DNA from: Actinomycetes bacterium
Lineage (GTDB): Bacteria > Actinomycetota > Actinomycetes > Actinomycetales > Microbacteriaceae
Direction of reading: 5' to 3'
DNA: 41,903 bases
Assembly: GCA_023432005.1 (NCBI GenBank)
Contig: JAEYVF010000060.1
Coordinates: forward strand, 1-41,903
A program made the translations under genes and the position numbers. Numbering within the stretch: the first letter of the stretch is position 1; each line of letters starts with the position of its first letter. This document shows positions 1 to 7,197 of the stretch, piece by piece. The notes beneath the pieces are model-generated. The model was not told the DNA's origin and searched no databases. It was given only the letters and a program-made list of their open reading frames with translations.

Positions 1-95
1 CGGCCACACACCGCGCCGCTCCCCCGCGCCGCCCGACGTCCGCTCCCCCGGCCACGCACCGCCCGCTCCCCCGCGCCGCCCGACGTCCGCTCCCC
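1..95. repeat. Two tandem copies of a 47-48 bp unit
   Basis: Bases 18-48 and 65-95 are identical over 31 nt (from GCTCCCCCGCGCC to the final CCCC), giving a 47-bp period. The bases before each copy (1-17 and 49-64, both close to CGGCCACRCACCGC) are also nearly the same. The array may continue beyond the left edge of the window. Confidence 0.8.
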
Positions 96-253
96 GAGGA
101 TCCGAGCTGCCGGCCGTACGGGGTACGGCGTCGCCCCGCGCGGACGTGCCCGACGCCTCACGGGGTTGACCCACTTCCGGCAGCCGCGCCTCGGCGGGAG
201 CACCTGCGTCAGCGGCGGGAGCAATCGCAGCAGCGGGCGGCGAAGCCAGCACC

Positions 254-277
254 CGGCGGGAGCAACAACTCCCGCCG
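254..277. repeat. Perfect 9-bp hairpin of the GGCGGGAG family
   Basis: CGGCGGGAG (254-262) and CTCCCGCCG (269-277) are exact reverse complements separated by the 6-nt loop CAACAA. There is no following T tract, so this is not a standard intrinsic terminator. Confidence 0.75.
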
Positions 278-382
278 TGTGCTCGGATCGCCGCCCGGAC
301 TCCATCGCGCGAGCCGCAGCGCACGGCGGGAGACAACGCACACGCGGCGGGAGACAGCTCCGAGCCGGGCGGCGATGCGCAC

Positions 383-412
383 GTGTGGCGGGAGAAGTTG
401 CTCCCGCCACAC
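383..412. repeat. Perfect 12-bp hairpin of the GGCGGGAG family
   Basis: GTGTGGCGGGAG (383-394) and CTCCCGCCACAC (401-412) are exact reverse complements with a 6-nt loop AAGTTG. It has the same core and loop length as the hairpin at 254-277, but with a different, compensated outer stem (GTGT/ACAC). That pattern suggests the structure, not only the sequence, is kept. Confidence 0.8.
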
Positions 413-560
413 GCCAGGATCACCGTCCGTCAGCGCGAGAGGCTCTCACACGGCGGGAGAAGCGCGCATTCGGAGGGTGTACTAACTCCCGCCGCACGGC
501 AGCTTCCCCCGCCGTCACCGGATGCGCCACGGCGAGCATCGGCGCGTCACGCGAAGACAC

Positions 561-775
561 GCGTGATCTCGCGTCGGCGGTACAGACGTGATCTAGCGCC
601 GGTGAGCGGGAAACACGTGACTTCGCGCCGGGCGGGACGCGCGAGACCTCGCGTCGGCGGGACGCACGTCACGTCGCGACGGCGCGACGAATGTGTCCTC
701 GCGTCGGCGGGCGGGACGCACGTCACGTCGCGTCGGCGGGCGGGACGGACGTGACCTCGCGCCGGCGGCAAGCCC
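561..775. repeat. Degenerate 25-29 bp tandem array, about 8 units
   Basis: Units begin near 561, 586, 615, 641, 666, 691, 720 and 749, spaced 25 to 29 bp. The consensus core is close to ACGTGACCTCGCGTCGGCGG, often followed by GCGGGACGC. Units 6 to 8 (691, 720, 749) are spaced exactly 29 bp and are the best preserved. There are no unique spacers between units, so this is a minisatellite and not a CRISPR array. Confidence 0.7.
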
Positions 776-802
776 GCGCAGGCGCCCTGACTCGCGCTCG
801 GC

Positions 803-888
803 GCGACCCGCACAGGCGACCCACGCAGGCAACCCGCACACGCCCCCACAGGCGACCCGCACAGGCGACCCACGCAGGCAACCCGCAC
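803..888. repeat. 49-bp-period direct repeat
   Basis: Bases 803-839 and 852-888 are identical over 37 nt (they start GCGACCCGCACAGG and end AACCCGCAC). Shorter fragments (CGCAGGCG, CACGCAGGC) continue on both sides to about 910. The repeat ends about 30 bp before the stop codon of the adjacent ABC transporter gene. Confidence 0.8.
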
Positions 889-941
889 GGGCCCCACGCA
901 GGCGCAGGCGTACCCGCACCCGCGCCCGCGACCCGCGGCGG

Positions 942-3032
942 CTACTCCTGGCTCTCGACCGCGGCCTCCTCGGCGAGCGCCTCCTGCACGATCGAGGCCG
1001 TCGTCGGCACCGGGCCCGTGAGCGCGGCGGCGAACGCCGGCTCCAGCTCGTCGTCGGCGAGGGGCGCCGCGAACTGGGCGTCGTAGAGCCGCGCGTAGGC
1101 GCCGTGCGCCGCGAGCAACTCGTCATGGGTGCCCTGCTCCACGATCGCGCCGTCCTCCATCACGAGGATGAGGTCGGCGTCGCGGATGGTCGAGAGGCGA
1201 TGCGCGATGACGAAGCTCGTGCGGTCCTTGCGCAGCGCGCTCATCGCGCGCTGCACGAGCAGCTCGGTGCGCGTGTCGACCGAGGAGGTGGCCTCGTCGA
1301 GGATGAGCACCGAGGGCTTCGCGAGGAAGGCCCGCGCGATCGTGATGAGCTGCTTCTCGCCCGCCGAGACGTTGCCGCCCTCGTCGTCGAGCACCGTGTC
1401 GTAGCCGTCGGGCAGCGAGTGCACGAAGCGGTCGACGTAGGCGGCGGTCGCCGCGGCCATGATCTCCTCCTCCGTGGCATCCGGTCGCCCGTACGCGATG
1501 TTGTCGCGGATCGTGCCGCCGAAGAGCCAGGTGTCCTGCAGCACCATGCCCGTGCGGCCGCGGAGGTCGTCGCGGGTCATGCGCGTCGTGTCGACGCCAT
1601 CGAGCGTGATGCGCCCCGCATCCGGGTCGTAGAACCGCATGATGAGGTTCACGAGCGTCGTCTTGCCGGCGCCCGTCGGGCCGACGATCGCGACGGTCTG
1701 ACCCGGCTCCGCGACGAGCGAGAGCTCGCGGATGAGCGGCTTCGCCGCGTCGTACGAGAACGACACGCGCTCGAAGGCGAGGCGGCCGGTCGCGTTCGCG
1801 GGGGTCTCCGCGGGACGCGGGTCGGCCACCTGCTCGTCGGCGTCGAGCAGCTCGAAGACGCGCTCGGCGGATGCGACCCCCGACTGGAGCAGGTTCGCCA
1901 TCGACCCGAGCTGCGACAGCGGCTGCGTGAACTGACGCGAGTACTGGATGAACGCCTGCACGTCGCCCAGGCGCATCGTGCCGTTCGCGACGAGGAGGCC
2001 GCCGACCACCGCGACCGCGACGTAGACGAGGTTCCCCACGAACATCGTCGCGGGCATGATGATGCCGCTGATGAACTGCGCGCCGAAGCTCGCCTGGTAG
2101 AGCTCCTCGTTCTTCTCGTCGAAGCGCGCCTGCACCTCACGGTGCCGTCCGAACACCTTCACGAGAGAGTGGCCCGTGTAGCCCTCCTCGATCTGGGCGT
2201 TGAGGGTGCCCGTGTGCGTCCACTGCGCAACGAAGAGCTTCTGCGAGCGCTTCGCCACGAGCACCGTGATGACGAGGGTGATCGGGATGGCGATGAGCGC
2301 GATGAGGGCGAGCACGGGCGAGATCACGAACATCATCACGACCACGCCGATGACGGTCAGCAGCGAGGTCAGCAGCTGCGAGAGCGTCTGCTGGAGGCTC
2401 TGCGAGATGTTGTCGATGTCGTTCGTGACGCGGCTGAGCAGCTCTCCGCGCGGCATCCGGTCGAAGTACTTGAGCGGGAGGCGGTGGATCTTCGACTCGA
2501 CGTCGCGCCGCAACCGCAGCACCGTGCGCTGCGTGATGCCGTTGAGCACGAAGCCCTGCAGCCACAGGAACACCGAGCTGAGCACGTAGAGCAGCAGCAC
2601 GATCCCGAGCACGAGGGCGAGCGCCGAGAAGTCGATGCCCTCCCCGGGCCGGAGGGTCATGCTCCGCAGCATGTCGGCCTGCGTGAGGTCGCCCTGGGCC
2701 TCGAGCTGCGCGATCACCTGCTCCTTCGTGGCGCCCGCGGGCAGCTGCGAGGAGATGACCCCCTCGAAGATGAGGTTGGTGGCCTCGCCGAGCACCTTCG
2801 GCCCGATGACGCTCAGGATGACGCCGATCGTGCCGAGCAGGATGACGAACACGACACCGATGCGCTCCGGGCGCAGCCTGCCGACGAGGCGCTTCGCGGA
2901 GGGGCCGAACGACATGGCCTTCTCGGCGGGCATGCCCATGCCGCCGAACGGACCGTGTCCGCCGCCGGGCCCCGGACGTCGCACGGGTGCGACGGGGCGC
3001 GAGGTCGTCGTCTCCTCCGTGTCGCCGCTCAC
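942..3032 (-). CDS. ABC exporter half-transporter, subunit 2 (catalytic ATP site)
   Basis: A 696-aa fused membrane/ATPase subunit of a multidrug or lipid-type ABC exporter in the cytoplasmic membrane. A Gly/Pro-rich cytoplasmic N-terminus (1-50) precedes the ABC_membrane domain (about 55-380, first helix about 57-77) and the nucleotide-binding domain. Walker A GPTGAGKTT is at 451-459, Walker B LILDE at 576-580 with the catalytic Glu, and the H-loop His at 611. The signature is degenerate (VSAGEKQ instead of LSGGQ, about 555-561). The GTG start overlaps the stop of the upstream gene by 4 bp (GTGA), so the two are translationally coupled. It pairs with the 577-aa subunit as a heterodimer: this subunit supplies the good Walker/Glu/His set and its partner supplies the good signature. 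The substrate is unknown. Confidence 0.93.
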   Translation of the reverse strand: MSGDTEETTTSRPVAPVRRPGPGGGHGPFGGMGMPAEKAMSFGPSAKRLVGRLRPERIGVVFVILLGTIGVILSVIGPKVLGEATNLIFEGVISSQLPAGATKEQVIAQLEAQGDLTQADMLRSMTLRPGEGIDFSALALVLGIVLLLYVLSSVFLWLQGFVLNGITQRTVLRLRRDVESKIHRLPLKYFDRMPRGELLSRVTNDIDNISQSLQQTLSQLLTSLLTVIGVVVMMFVISPVLALIALIAIPITLVITVLVAKRSQKLFVAQWTHTGTLNAQIEEGYTGHSLVKVFGRHREVQARFDEKNEELYQASFGAQFISGIIMPATMFVGNLVYVAVAVVGGLLVANGTMRLGDVQAFIQYSRQFTQPLSQLGSMANLLQSGVASAERVFELLDADEQVADPRPAETPANATGRLAFERVSFSYDAAKPLIRELSLVAEPGQTVAIVGPTGAGKTTLVNLIMRFYDPDAGRITLDGVDTTRMTRDDLRGRTGMVLQDTWLFGGTIRDNIAYGRPDATEEEIMAAATAAYVDRFVHSLPDGYDTVLDDEGGNVSAGEKQLITIARAFLAKPSVLILDEATSSVDTRTELLVQRAMSALRKDRTSFVIAHRLSTIRDADLILVMEDGAIVEQGTHDELLAAHGAYARLYDAQFAAPLADDELEPAFAAALTGPVPTTASIVQEALAEEAAVESQE

Positions 3033-4762
3033 GCCGCCTCCTCCGCGCTCAGCTGGCTCTCGACGATCTCGCGGTACTCCTCGGAGCTCGCGAGCAGCTC
3101 GTCGTGCGTGCCGAGACCGACGACGGCCCCGTCCTCGAGCACGACGATCTGGTCGGCCTGGAGGATGGTCGACACGCGCTGGGCGACGACGATCATGGTC
3201 GCGTCGGCCACCTCGCGCAGGAGGGCCTGGCGGAGCCGGGCATCCGTCGCGGTGTCGAGGGCCGAGAACGAGTCGTCGAAGACGTAGATCTCGGGGCGCT
3301 TCACGAGCGCCCTCGCGATCGCCAATCGTTGTCGCTGGCCGCCCGACACGTTCGTGCCGCCCTGCGCGATGCTCGCCTCGAGCTTCTCGGGCATCGCCTC
3401 GACGAAGTCGCGCGCCTGCGCGATCTCGAGCGCAGCCCACAGCTCCTCGTCGGTCGCGGCGGGGTTGCCGTAGCGCAGGTTGGAGGCGATCGTGCCCGTG
3501 AACAGGTAGGGCTTCTGCGGCACGAGACCGATGCGGCTCCACAACAGCTCGGGGTCGAGCTCGCGCACGTCGACGCCGTCGACGAGCACGGCGCCGCCGG
3601 TCACATCGAAGAGCCGCGGCAGGAGGTTGACGAGAGTCGTCTTGCCCGAACCCGTCGACCCGATGATGGCCGTCATGCGGCCGGGACGTGCCGTGAACGA
3701 GACATCGCGCAGCACGGGCGCCTCCGCGCCGGGGTAGGCGAAGGTCGCCCTGCGCAGCTCGACCCGGCCGCTCGTCGCGAGCTCCGTCACGGGTGCGCTC
3801 GGCGCGACGACCGACGGCTCGGTGTCGAGCACCTCGCCGATGCGGTCGGCCGACACGGCCGCTCGCGGCAGCAGCACGGCGAGGAACGTGGCCATCATCA
3901 CGGCCATGAGGATCTGGATGAGGTAGCTGAGGAACGCGATGAGCGAGCCGACCTGCAGCTCGCCCCCCTCGATCCGGAACGCCCCGAACCACAGCACGGC
4001 GACGCTCGACACGTTGAGGATGAGCATGACCACGGGGAACATGAGCGCGAACAGGCGACCCGCGCGGATGGCGGTGTCGGTGAGCTCGTCGTTCGCGACG
4101 CCGAAGCGCTCGCGCTCGCGCTCCTCGCGGACGAACGCGCGGATGACGCGGATGCCGGTGAGCTGCTCGCGCAGCACGCGGTTGACGTTGTCGATGCGCG
4201 TCTGCATCTTGCGGAAGTAGGGCACCATCCGCGAGATGATGAGGCCGACCGCGAGCAGCAGCACCGGCACGGCGACGACCATGATCCACGAGAGGGCGAG
4301 GTCCTCGCGCAGCGCGAAGATGACGCCGCCGATCGCGAGGATGGGTGTGGACACGAGGATCGTGCAGCTCATGAGCACGAGCATCTGCACCTGCTGCACG
4401 TCGTTGGTGGTGCGCGTGATGAGAGACGGCGCGCCGAAGCGGGCGACCTCGCGCTCCGAGAACTCGCCGACGCGTCGGAAGATCGACGCCCGCAGGTCGC
4501 GCCCGAGCGCCATGGCGGCCTTCGCGCCGAAGTAGACGGCGAGGATGGCCGCCGCGATCTGCGCGAGCGTGATGAGCAGCATGACGCCGCCGAGGGAGAG
4601 GATCACGCCCGCGTCTCCCTTGGCGACGCCGTCGTCGATGATGTCGGCGTTGAGCGCCGGCAGGTAGAGCGAGGCGATCGACTGCGCGAGCTGGAAGATC
4701 ACGACGCCGATGAGCAGCAGCCAGTACGGCTTGAGGTAGCGCACGAGGAGTTTGCCGAGCAC
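3029..4762 (-). CDS. ABC exporter half-transporter, subunit 1 (degenerate ATP site)
   Basis: A 577-aa ABC transmembrane plus ATPase subunit. The membrane domain begins almost at the N-terminus (YLKPYWLLLIGVVIFQLAQS). The ATPase domain has Walker A GSTGSGKTT at 368-376 and a canonical signature VSGGQRQ at 472-478. Walker B is FDD, with Asp in place of the catalytic Glu (about 496-497), and the H-loop carries Gln (AQRVS, Q528) instead of His. These are the hallmarks of the non-catalytic partner in heterodimeric exporters. The GTG at 4762 was chosen because a GAAAGAAG ribosome-binding site lies 4 nt upstream and the protein then starts just before the first helix. It follows the TetR gene by 47 bp and overlaps the next ABC gene by 4 bp. 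Confidence 0.93.
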   Translation of the reverse strand: MLGKLLVRYLKPYWLLLIGVVIFQLAQSIASLYLPALNADIIDDGVAKGDAGVILSLGGVMLLITLAQIAAAILAVYFGAKAAMALGRDLRASIFRRVGEFSEREVARFGAPSLITRTTNDVQQVQMLVLMSCTILVSTPILAIGGVIFALREDLALSWIMVVAVPVLLLAVGLIISRMVPYFRKMQTRIDNVNRVLREQLTGIRVIRAFVREERERERFGVANDELTDTAIRAGRLFALMFPVVMLILNVSSVAVLWFGAFRIEGGELQVGSLIAFLSYLIQILMAVMMATFLAVLLPRAAVSADRIGEVLDTEPSVVAPSAPVTELATSGRVELRRATFAYPGAEAPVLRDVSFTARPGRMTAIIGSTGSGKTTLVNLLPRLFDVTGGAVLVDGVDVRELDPELLWSRIGLVPQKPYLFTGTIASNLRYGNPAATDEELWAALEIAQARDFVEAMPEKLEASIAQGGTNVSGGQRQRLAIARALVKRPEIYVFDDSFSALDTATDARLRQALLREVADATMIVVAQRVSTILQADQIVVLEDGAVVGLGTHDELLASSEEYREIVESQLSAEEAA

Positions 4763-4809
4763 GGTGCTTCTTTCGGTGGTTTCGAGGGGTGAGGGTGGAG
4801 ACGGATGCG

Positions 4810-5406
4810 TCAGGAGGTGGGCGCAGCGTGGACGCCGTGGGTGACGACGGCCGCGAGCTCGGCCGAGTCGAAGGGCCGGAAGTGGTTGAAGGGCTCGATG
4901 CTCGCGCCGAACGCGACGAGGCGCAGGTACCACGCGAGCGTCTCGAGGGGCACGGCGAGCTCGTCGGCGTCGGGCGCGAACAGCTCGTGCAGGATCGAGA
5001 TCCACTCGCCGCCGCCGGCCTCCCGCACGGGCGGGGGTCCGTGCACGCCGAACACGGCCATGATGCGGAAGACCTCGCCGAAGCGCGCCCGCAGTGCCTC
5101 GATGACGCACGTGATCTTGTCGTCGACGGGGAGGTCGTGCGGGATGCGGCGGAGCTCCTCGCGGAACCCCTCGGGAGCCAGCAGCCGGATGAGCCCGGCC
5201 TCGAGCAGCGTCTCCTTGTCGCCGAACGCGCGGAACAGCGTCCCCTCCGCGATGCCCGCCGCCTCGGCGAGCTCGCGGCTCGTGACGTCGCGACCCTTCT
5301 CGCGCAGGAGCGGGAGCACGGCGTCGAGGATCGCATCGCGCCGGTCATCCGGGGCGAGCGGACGCGCGCGCTCGCGCACGACCACGAACTCGTCCGGCAG
5401 CGTCAC
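4810..5406 (-). CDS. TetR-family repressor of the ABC exporter
   Basis: A 198-aa TetR-type regulator. The N-terminal helix-turn-helix is clear (RRDAILDAVLPLL, then SRELAEAAGIAEGTLFRAFG, about 43-62, then DKETLLEA). The C-terminal ligand domain is too variable to predict an inducer. The GTG at 5406 is preferred because a TAGGCT -10 box ends 7 nt upstream and a perfect 18-bp palindrome sits directly before that box. It is the first gene of a tetR-ABC-ABC operon, the usual arrangement of a drug- or toxin-responsive exporter with a self-regulating repressor. The regulatory link is inferred from context. Confidence 0.9.
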   Translation of the reverse strand: MTLPDEFVVVRERARPLAPDDRRDAILDAVLPLLREKGRDVTSRELAEAAGIAEGTLFRAFGDKETLLEAGLIRLLAPEGFREELRRIPHDLPVDDKITCVIEALRARFGEVFRIMAVFGVHGPPPVREAGGGEWISILHELFAPDADELAVPLETLAWYLRLVAFGASIEPFNHFRPFDSAELAAVVTHGVHAAPTS

Positions 5407-5413
5407 GCCCGCG

Positions 5414-5437
5414 AGCCTAAGTGAGTGAGCACTCACT
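5414..5437 (-). promoter_or_regulatory. tetR-ABC operon promoter with embedded operator
   Basis: AGTGAGTGAGCACTCACT (5420-5437) is a perfect inverted repeat with 8-bp arms and a 2-nt centre, typical of a TetR dimer site. On the minus strand it is followed immediately by TAGGCT (5419-5414), a good actinobacterial -10 box, then 7 nt and the GTG start. A possible -35, TTGCGG, lies at 5439-5444. A bound repressor would fill the spacer between -35 and -10. Confidence 0.75.
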
Positions 5438-5446
5438 CCGCAAGGC

Positions 5447-7165
5447 TCAGGCGAACCCGGCCGGCAGCCCCTCCACGCCATGCGCGTCGGCGAGCTCGGC
5501 TGCGCACCGCGCATACTCGCTGTCGCGCCGGCCCGCCGACCAGCCCGCGACCTCCGCGAGCGCGCTGGCGAGCTCGCGGAGCACCTCCGCGTCGACATCA
5601 CCCGTGAACGCGAGATCGGTGCGACGCAGCACGAGGTCGGTGAGATGCTCGAGGTGCTCGTGCGCGAGCATCCAGCGCAGCTCCCCCGTCGAGAGGCGTC
5701 CGCCCGCGAGCACGCGGTCCTCGGATGCCGCGATCAGCTCGGCGACTTCGCGCGCCCGGGTCCCGTAGCGCGCGAACAGCGCCTCGCGTCGCTCGGGGAC
5801 CACATCGGCCAGGTGCTCGGCGAGCCAGCGGTCCCGCGCCGCCTCGTCGGCCGGGTAGCCCTCGGAGCCCGCGAGCACCCGCCCCGCCGTGCTCGCGACG
5901 CGGGATCGCCCGAGCACGCCCAGCACGGCATCCGCGACACTCGCGCCGATCGCGCGGAACGTCGTCCACTTGCCGCCCACGAGGCTCACGACCGGCGCAC
6001 CGCGTCCGGCGCGCGCGACCTCGACGCGGTAGTCGCGCGAGACGAAGCCCGGCGAGGTGTCCTCGTGTCGGGGCAGCGGACGGATGCCGGAGAACCGGTA
6101 GACGATCTGCGGACGGTCGACCGCGATCGAGGGGAACACGTGGCGCACGAGCTCGAAGAAGTAGTCGACCTCCTCCTCGGTGCAGCGAACCGGCTGCGCG
6201 GGGTCGGCGTCGATGTCGGTCGTGCCGACCATGACGCGGCCCTTGAGGGGGTAGATGAGCACGATGCGACCGTCGGAGTGCTCGAAGAAGATCTCGCGCC
6301 CCTTCGTCGCGGCGAGCAGCTCGGCGTTGTCGAGCACGATGTGCGAGCCCTTGGTGCCGCCCATGAAGCGCGTCGGCCGGCCGAGGGCCTCGTTCGTGAG
6401 GTCCGTCCACGGACCCGAGGCGTTGACCACCGCATCCGCCTCGATCGTGAACGCGAATCCGCTCTCGCGGTCGAGCAGGTGCACGCCGTGCTCGTCGAGC
6501 CCCACGGCTTCCACGTAGTTCACGGCGAGAGCGCCCGCGGCCTCCCCGTCGAGCAGCACGTCGAGAGCGAGGCGCTCGGGATCGTGCATGGCCGCGTCGA
6601 AGTAGGTGGCGGTGTAGCGCACGGCCGGGTCGAGGGCGGGCAGGTCGGCGTGGGCCGCGCGAGCGGTGCGGAAGCGGTGTCGCGGCACGATCCCCCCGCC
6701 GCGCGAGAAGGTGTCGTAGATCGTGAGCCCGACCTTGATGAGCAGGGCGCCCCGCTCCTTGGGCTTGCCGCTCTGGCGATGGGTGAGGAAGCGCAGGGGC
6801 GCCGAGAGGATGCCCGAGAAGGTCGAGTAGATCGGGATGGTCGTCTCGAGCGGCACGACGCGGTGCGGGGCGGTGCGCAGCAGCGCGTTCCGCTCCTGCA
6901 CCGACTCCTTGACGAGCCTGAACTCGCCGTTCTCGAGATACCGGATGCCGCCGTGGATCATGTGGCTCGACGCGGCCGACGCGGCCGAGGCGAAGTCGCC
7001 GCGCTCCACGAGCACGACGTCGACCCCCTGGAGAGCGAGGTCGCGCGCCGTGGCGATGCCGTTGATGCCGCCCCCGATCACGAGCACGTCGCAGCGGCCC
7101 TTCGCCGCGAGCCGCTCGACGAGGGGCCGGTCGGTGGATCGGGGACGCTCGCTCACGCGTACCAT
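5447..7165 (-). CDS. glpD: Glycerol-3-phosphate dehydrogenase (FAD)
   Basis: A 572-aa membrane-associated flavoprotein that oxidises glycerol-3-phosphate to dihydroxyacetone phosphate and passes electrons to quinone. The FAD-binding Rossmann motif VIGGGINGIATARD is at about 29-42. Typical family segments follow: HGGIRYLENGEF, the ASGPW motif, KGSHIV, IYPLKGRVMVGTTD and FSGIRPLP. The DAO_C domain occupies roughly the last 130 residues. Length fits the family. The ATG at 7165 gives the usual short N-terminal extension; a GTG four codons downstream (VSERP) is an alternative start. It is divergent from the SorC-type regulator, with 32 bp between them, and near glpK, so it completes the glycerol-to-triose route. 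Confidence 0.94.
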   Translation of the reverse strand: MVRVSERPRSTDRPLVERLAAKGRCDVLVIGGGINGIATARDLALQGVDVVLVERGDFASAASAASSHMIHGGIRYLENGEFRLVKESVQERNALLRTAPHRVVPLETTIPIYSTFSGILSAPLRFLTHRQSGKPKERGALLIKVGLTIYDTFSRGGGIVPRHRFRTARAAHADLPALDPAVRYTATYFDAAMHDPERLALDVLLDGEAAGALAVNYVEAVGLDEHGVHLLDRESGFAFTIEADAVVNASGPWTDLTNEALGRPTRFMGGTKGSHIVLDNAELLAATKGREIFFEHSDGRIVLIYPLKGRVMVGTTDIDADPAQPVRCTEEEVDYFFELVRHVFPSIAVDRPQIVYRFSGIRPLPRHEDTSPGFVSRDYRVEVARAGRGAPVVSLVGGKWTTFRAIGASVADAVLGVLGRSRVASTAGRVLAGSEGYPADEAARDRWLAEHLADVVPERREALFARYGTRAREVAELIAASEDRVLAGGRLSTGELRWMLAHEHLEHLTDLVLRRTDLAFTGDVDAEVLRELASALAEVAGWSAGRRDSEYARCAAELADAHGVEGLPAGFA

Positions 7166-7197
7166 CTGAGGACGCCCCGCAAGGATTCGCAAGTCTC

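Larger units (their letters stand above)
190..495. repeat. Dispersed GGCGGGAG repeats, both orientations
   Basis: The 8-mer GGCGGGAG (usually CGGCGGGAG) occurs about seven times on the plus strand (near 192, 214, 255, 325, 345, 387 and 452). Its complement CTCCCGCC occurs about three times (near 269, 401 and 487). Two opposite-facing pairs make perfect hairpins. Most plus-strand copies are followed by an A/C-rich trinucleotide such as CAA or ACA. Confidence 0.75.
1..941. repeat. Gene-free GC-rich repeat mosaic
   Basis: No reading frame here has recognisable protein motifs or a good start. The stretch lies downstream of the ABC exporter operon, whose last stop is at 942. It is made of four successive families of short imperfect repeats: a 47-48 bp tandem unit (1-95), scattered GGCGGGAG words with two perfect hairpins (about 190-495), a degenerate 25-29 bp array (about 561-775) and a 49-bp-period duplication (803-888). 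Its base composition is even more GC-biased than the flanking genes. The left end is cut by the window, so the true extent is unknown. I infer a rapidly evolving intergenic region; no function is claimed. Confidence 0.75.

Noticed and set aside
166..591. Open frames on both strands in 166-900
   Set aside because: They are long only because the DNA is so GC-rich. The proteins are Arg/Ala/Gly-rich, follow the DNA repeats and have no recognisable domain or ribosome-binding site.
561..775. CRISPR array
   Set aside because: Unit length and spacing superficially fit, but units follow one another without unique spacers and no cas genes are present.
693..3287. Long plus-strand frames opposite the ABC, glpK, fumC and MFS genes
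   Set aside because: These are antisense shadows common in GC-rich genes (His/Arg/Asp/Glu-rich, no domains).
942..5348. A single 1,468-codon protein on the minus strand
   Set aside because: Only the part after 3032 (low-coordinate side) encodes the ABC subunit. The rest is an out-of-frame shadow of the other ABC gene and tetR; the GTGA overlap at 3029-3032 marks the true start.
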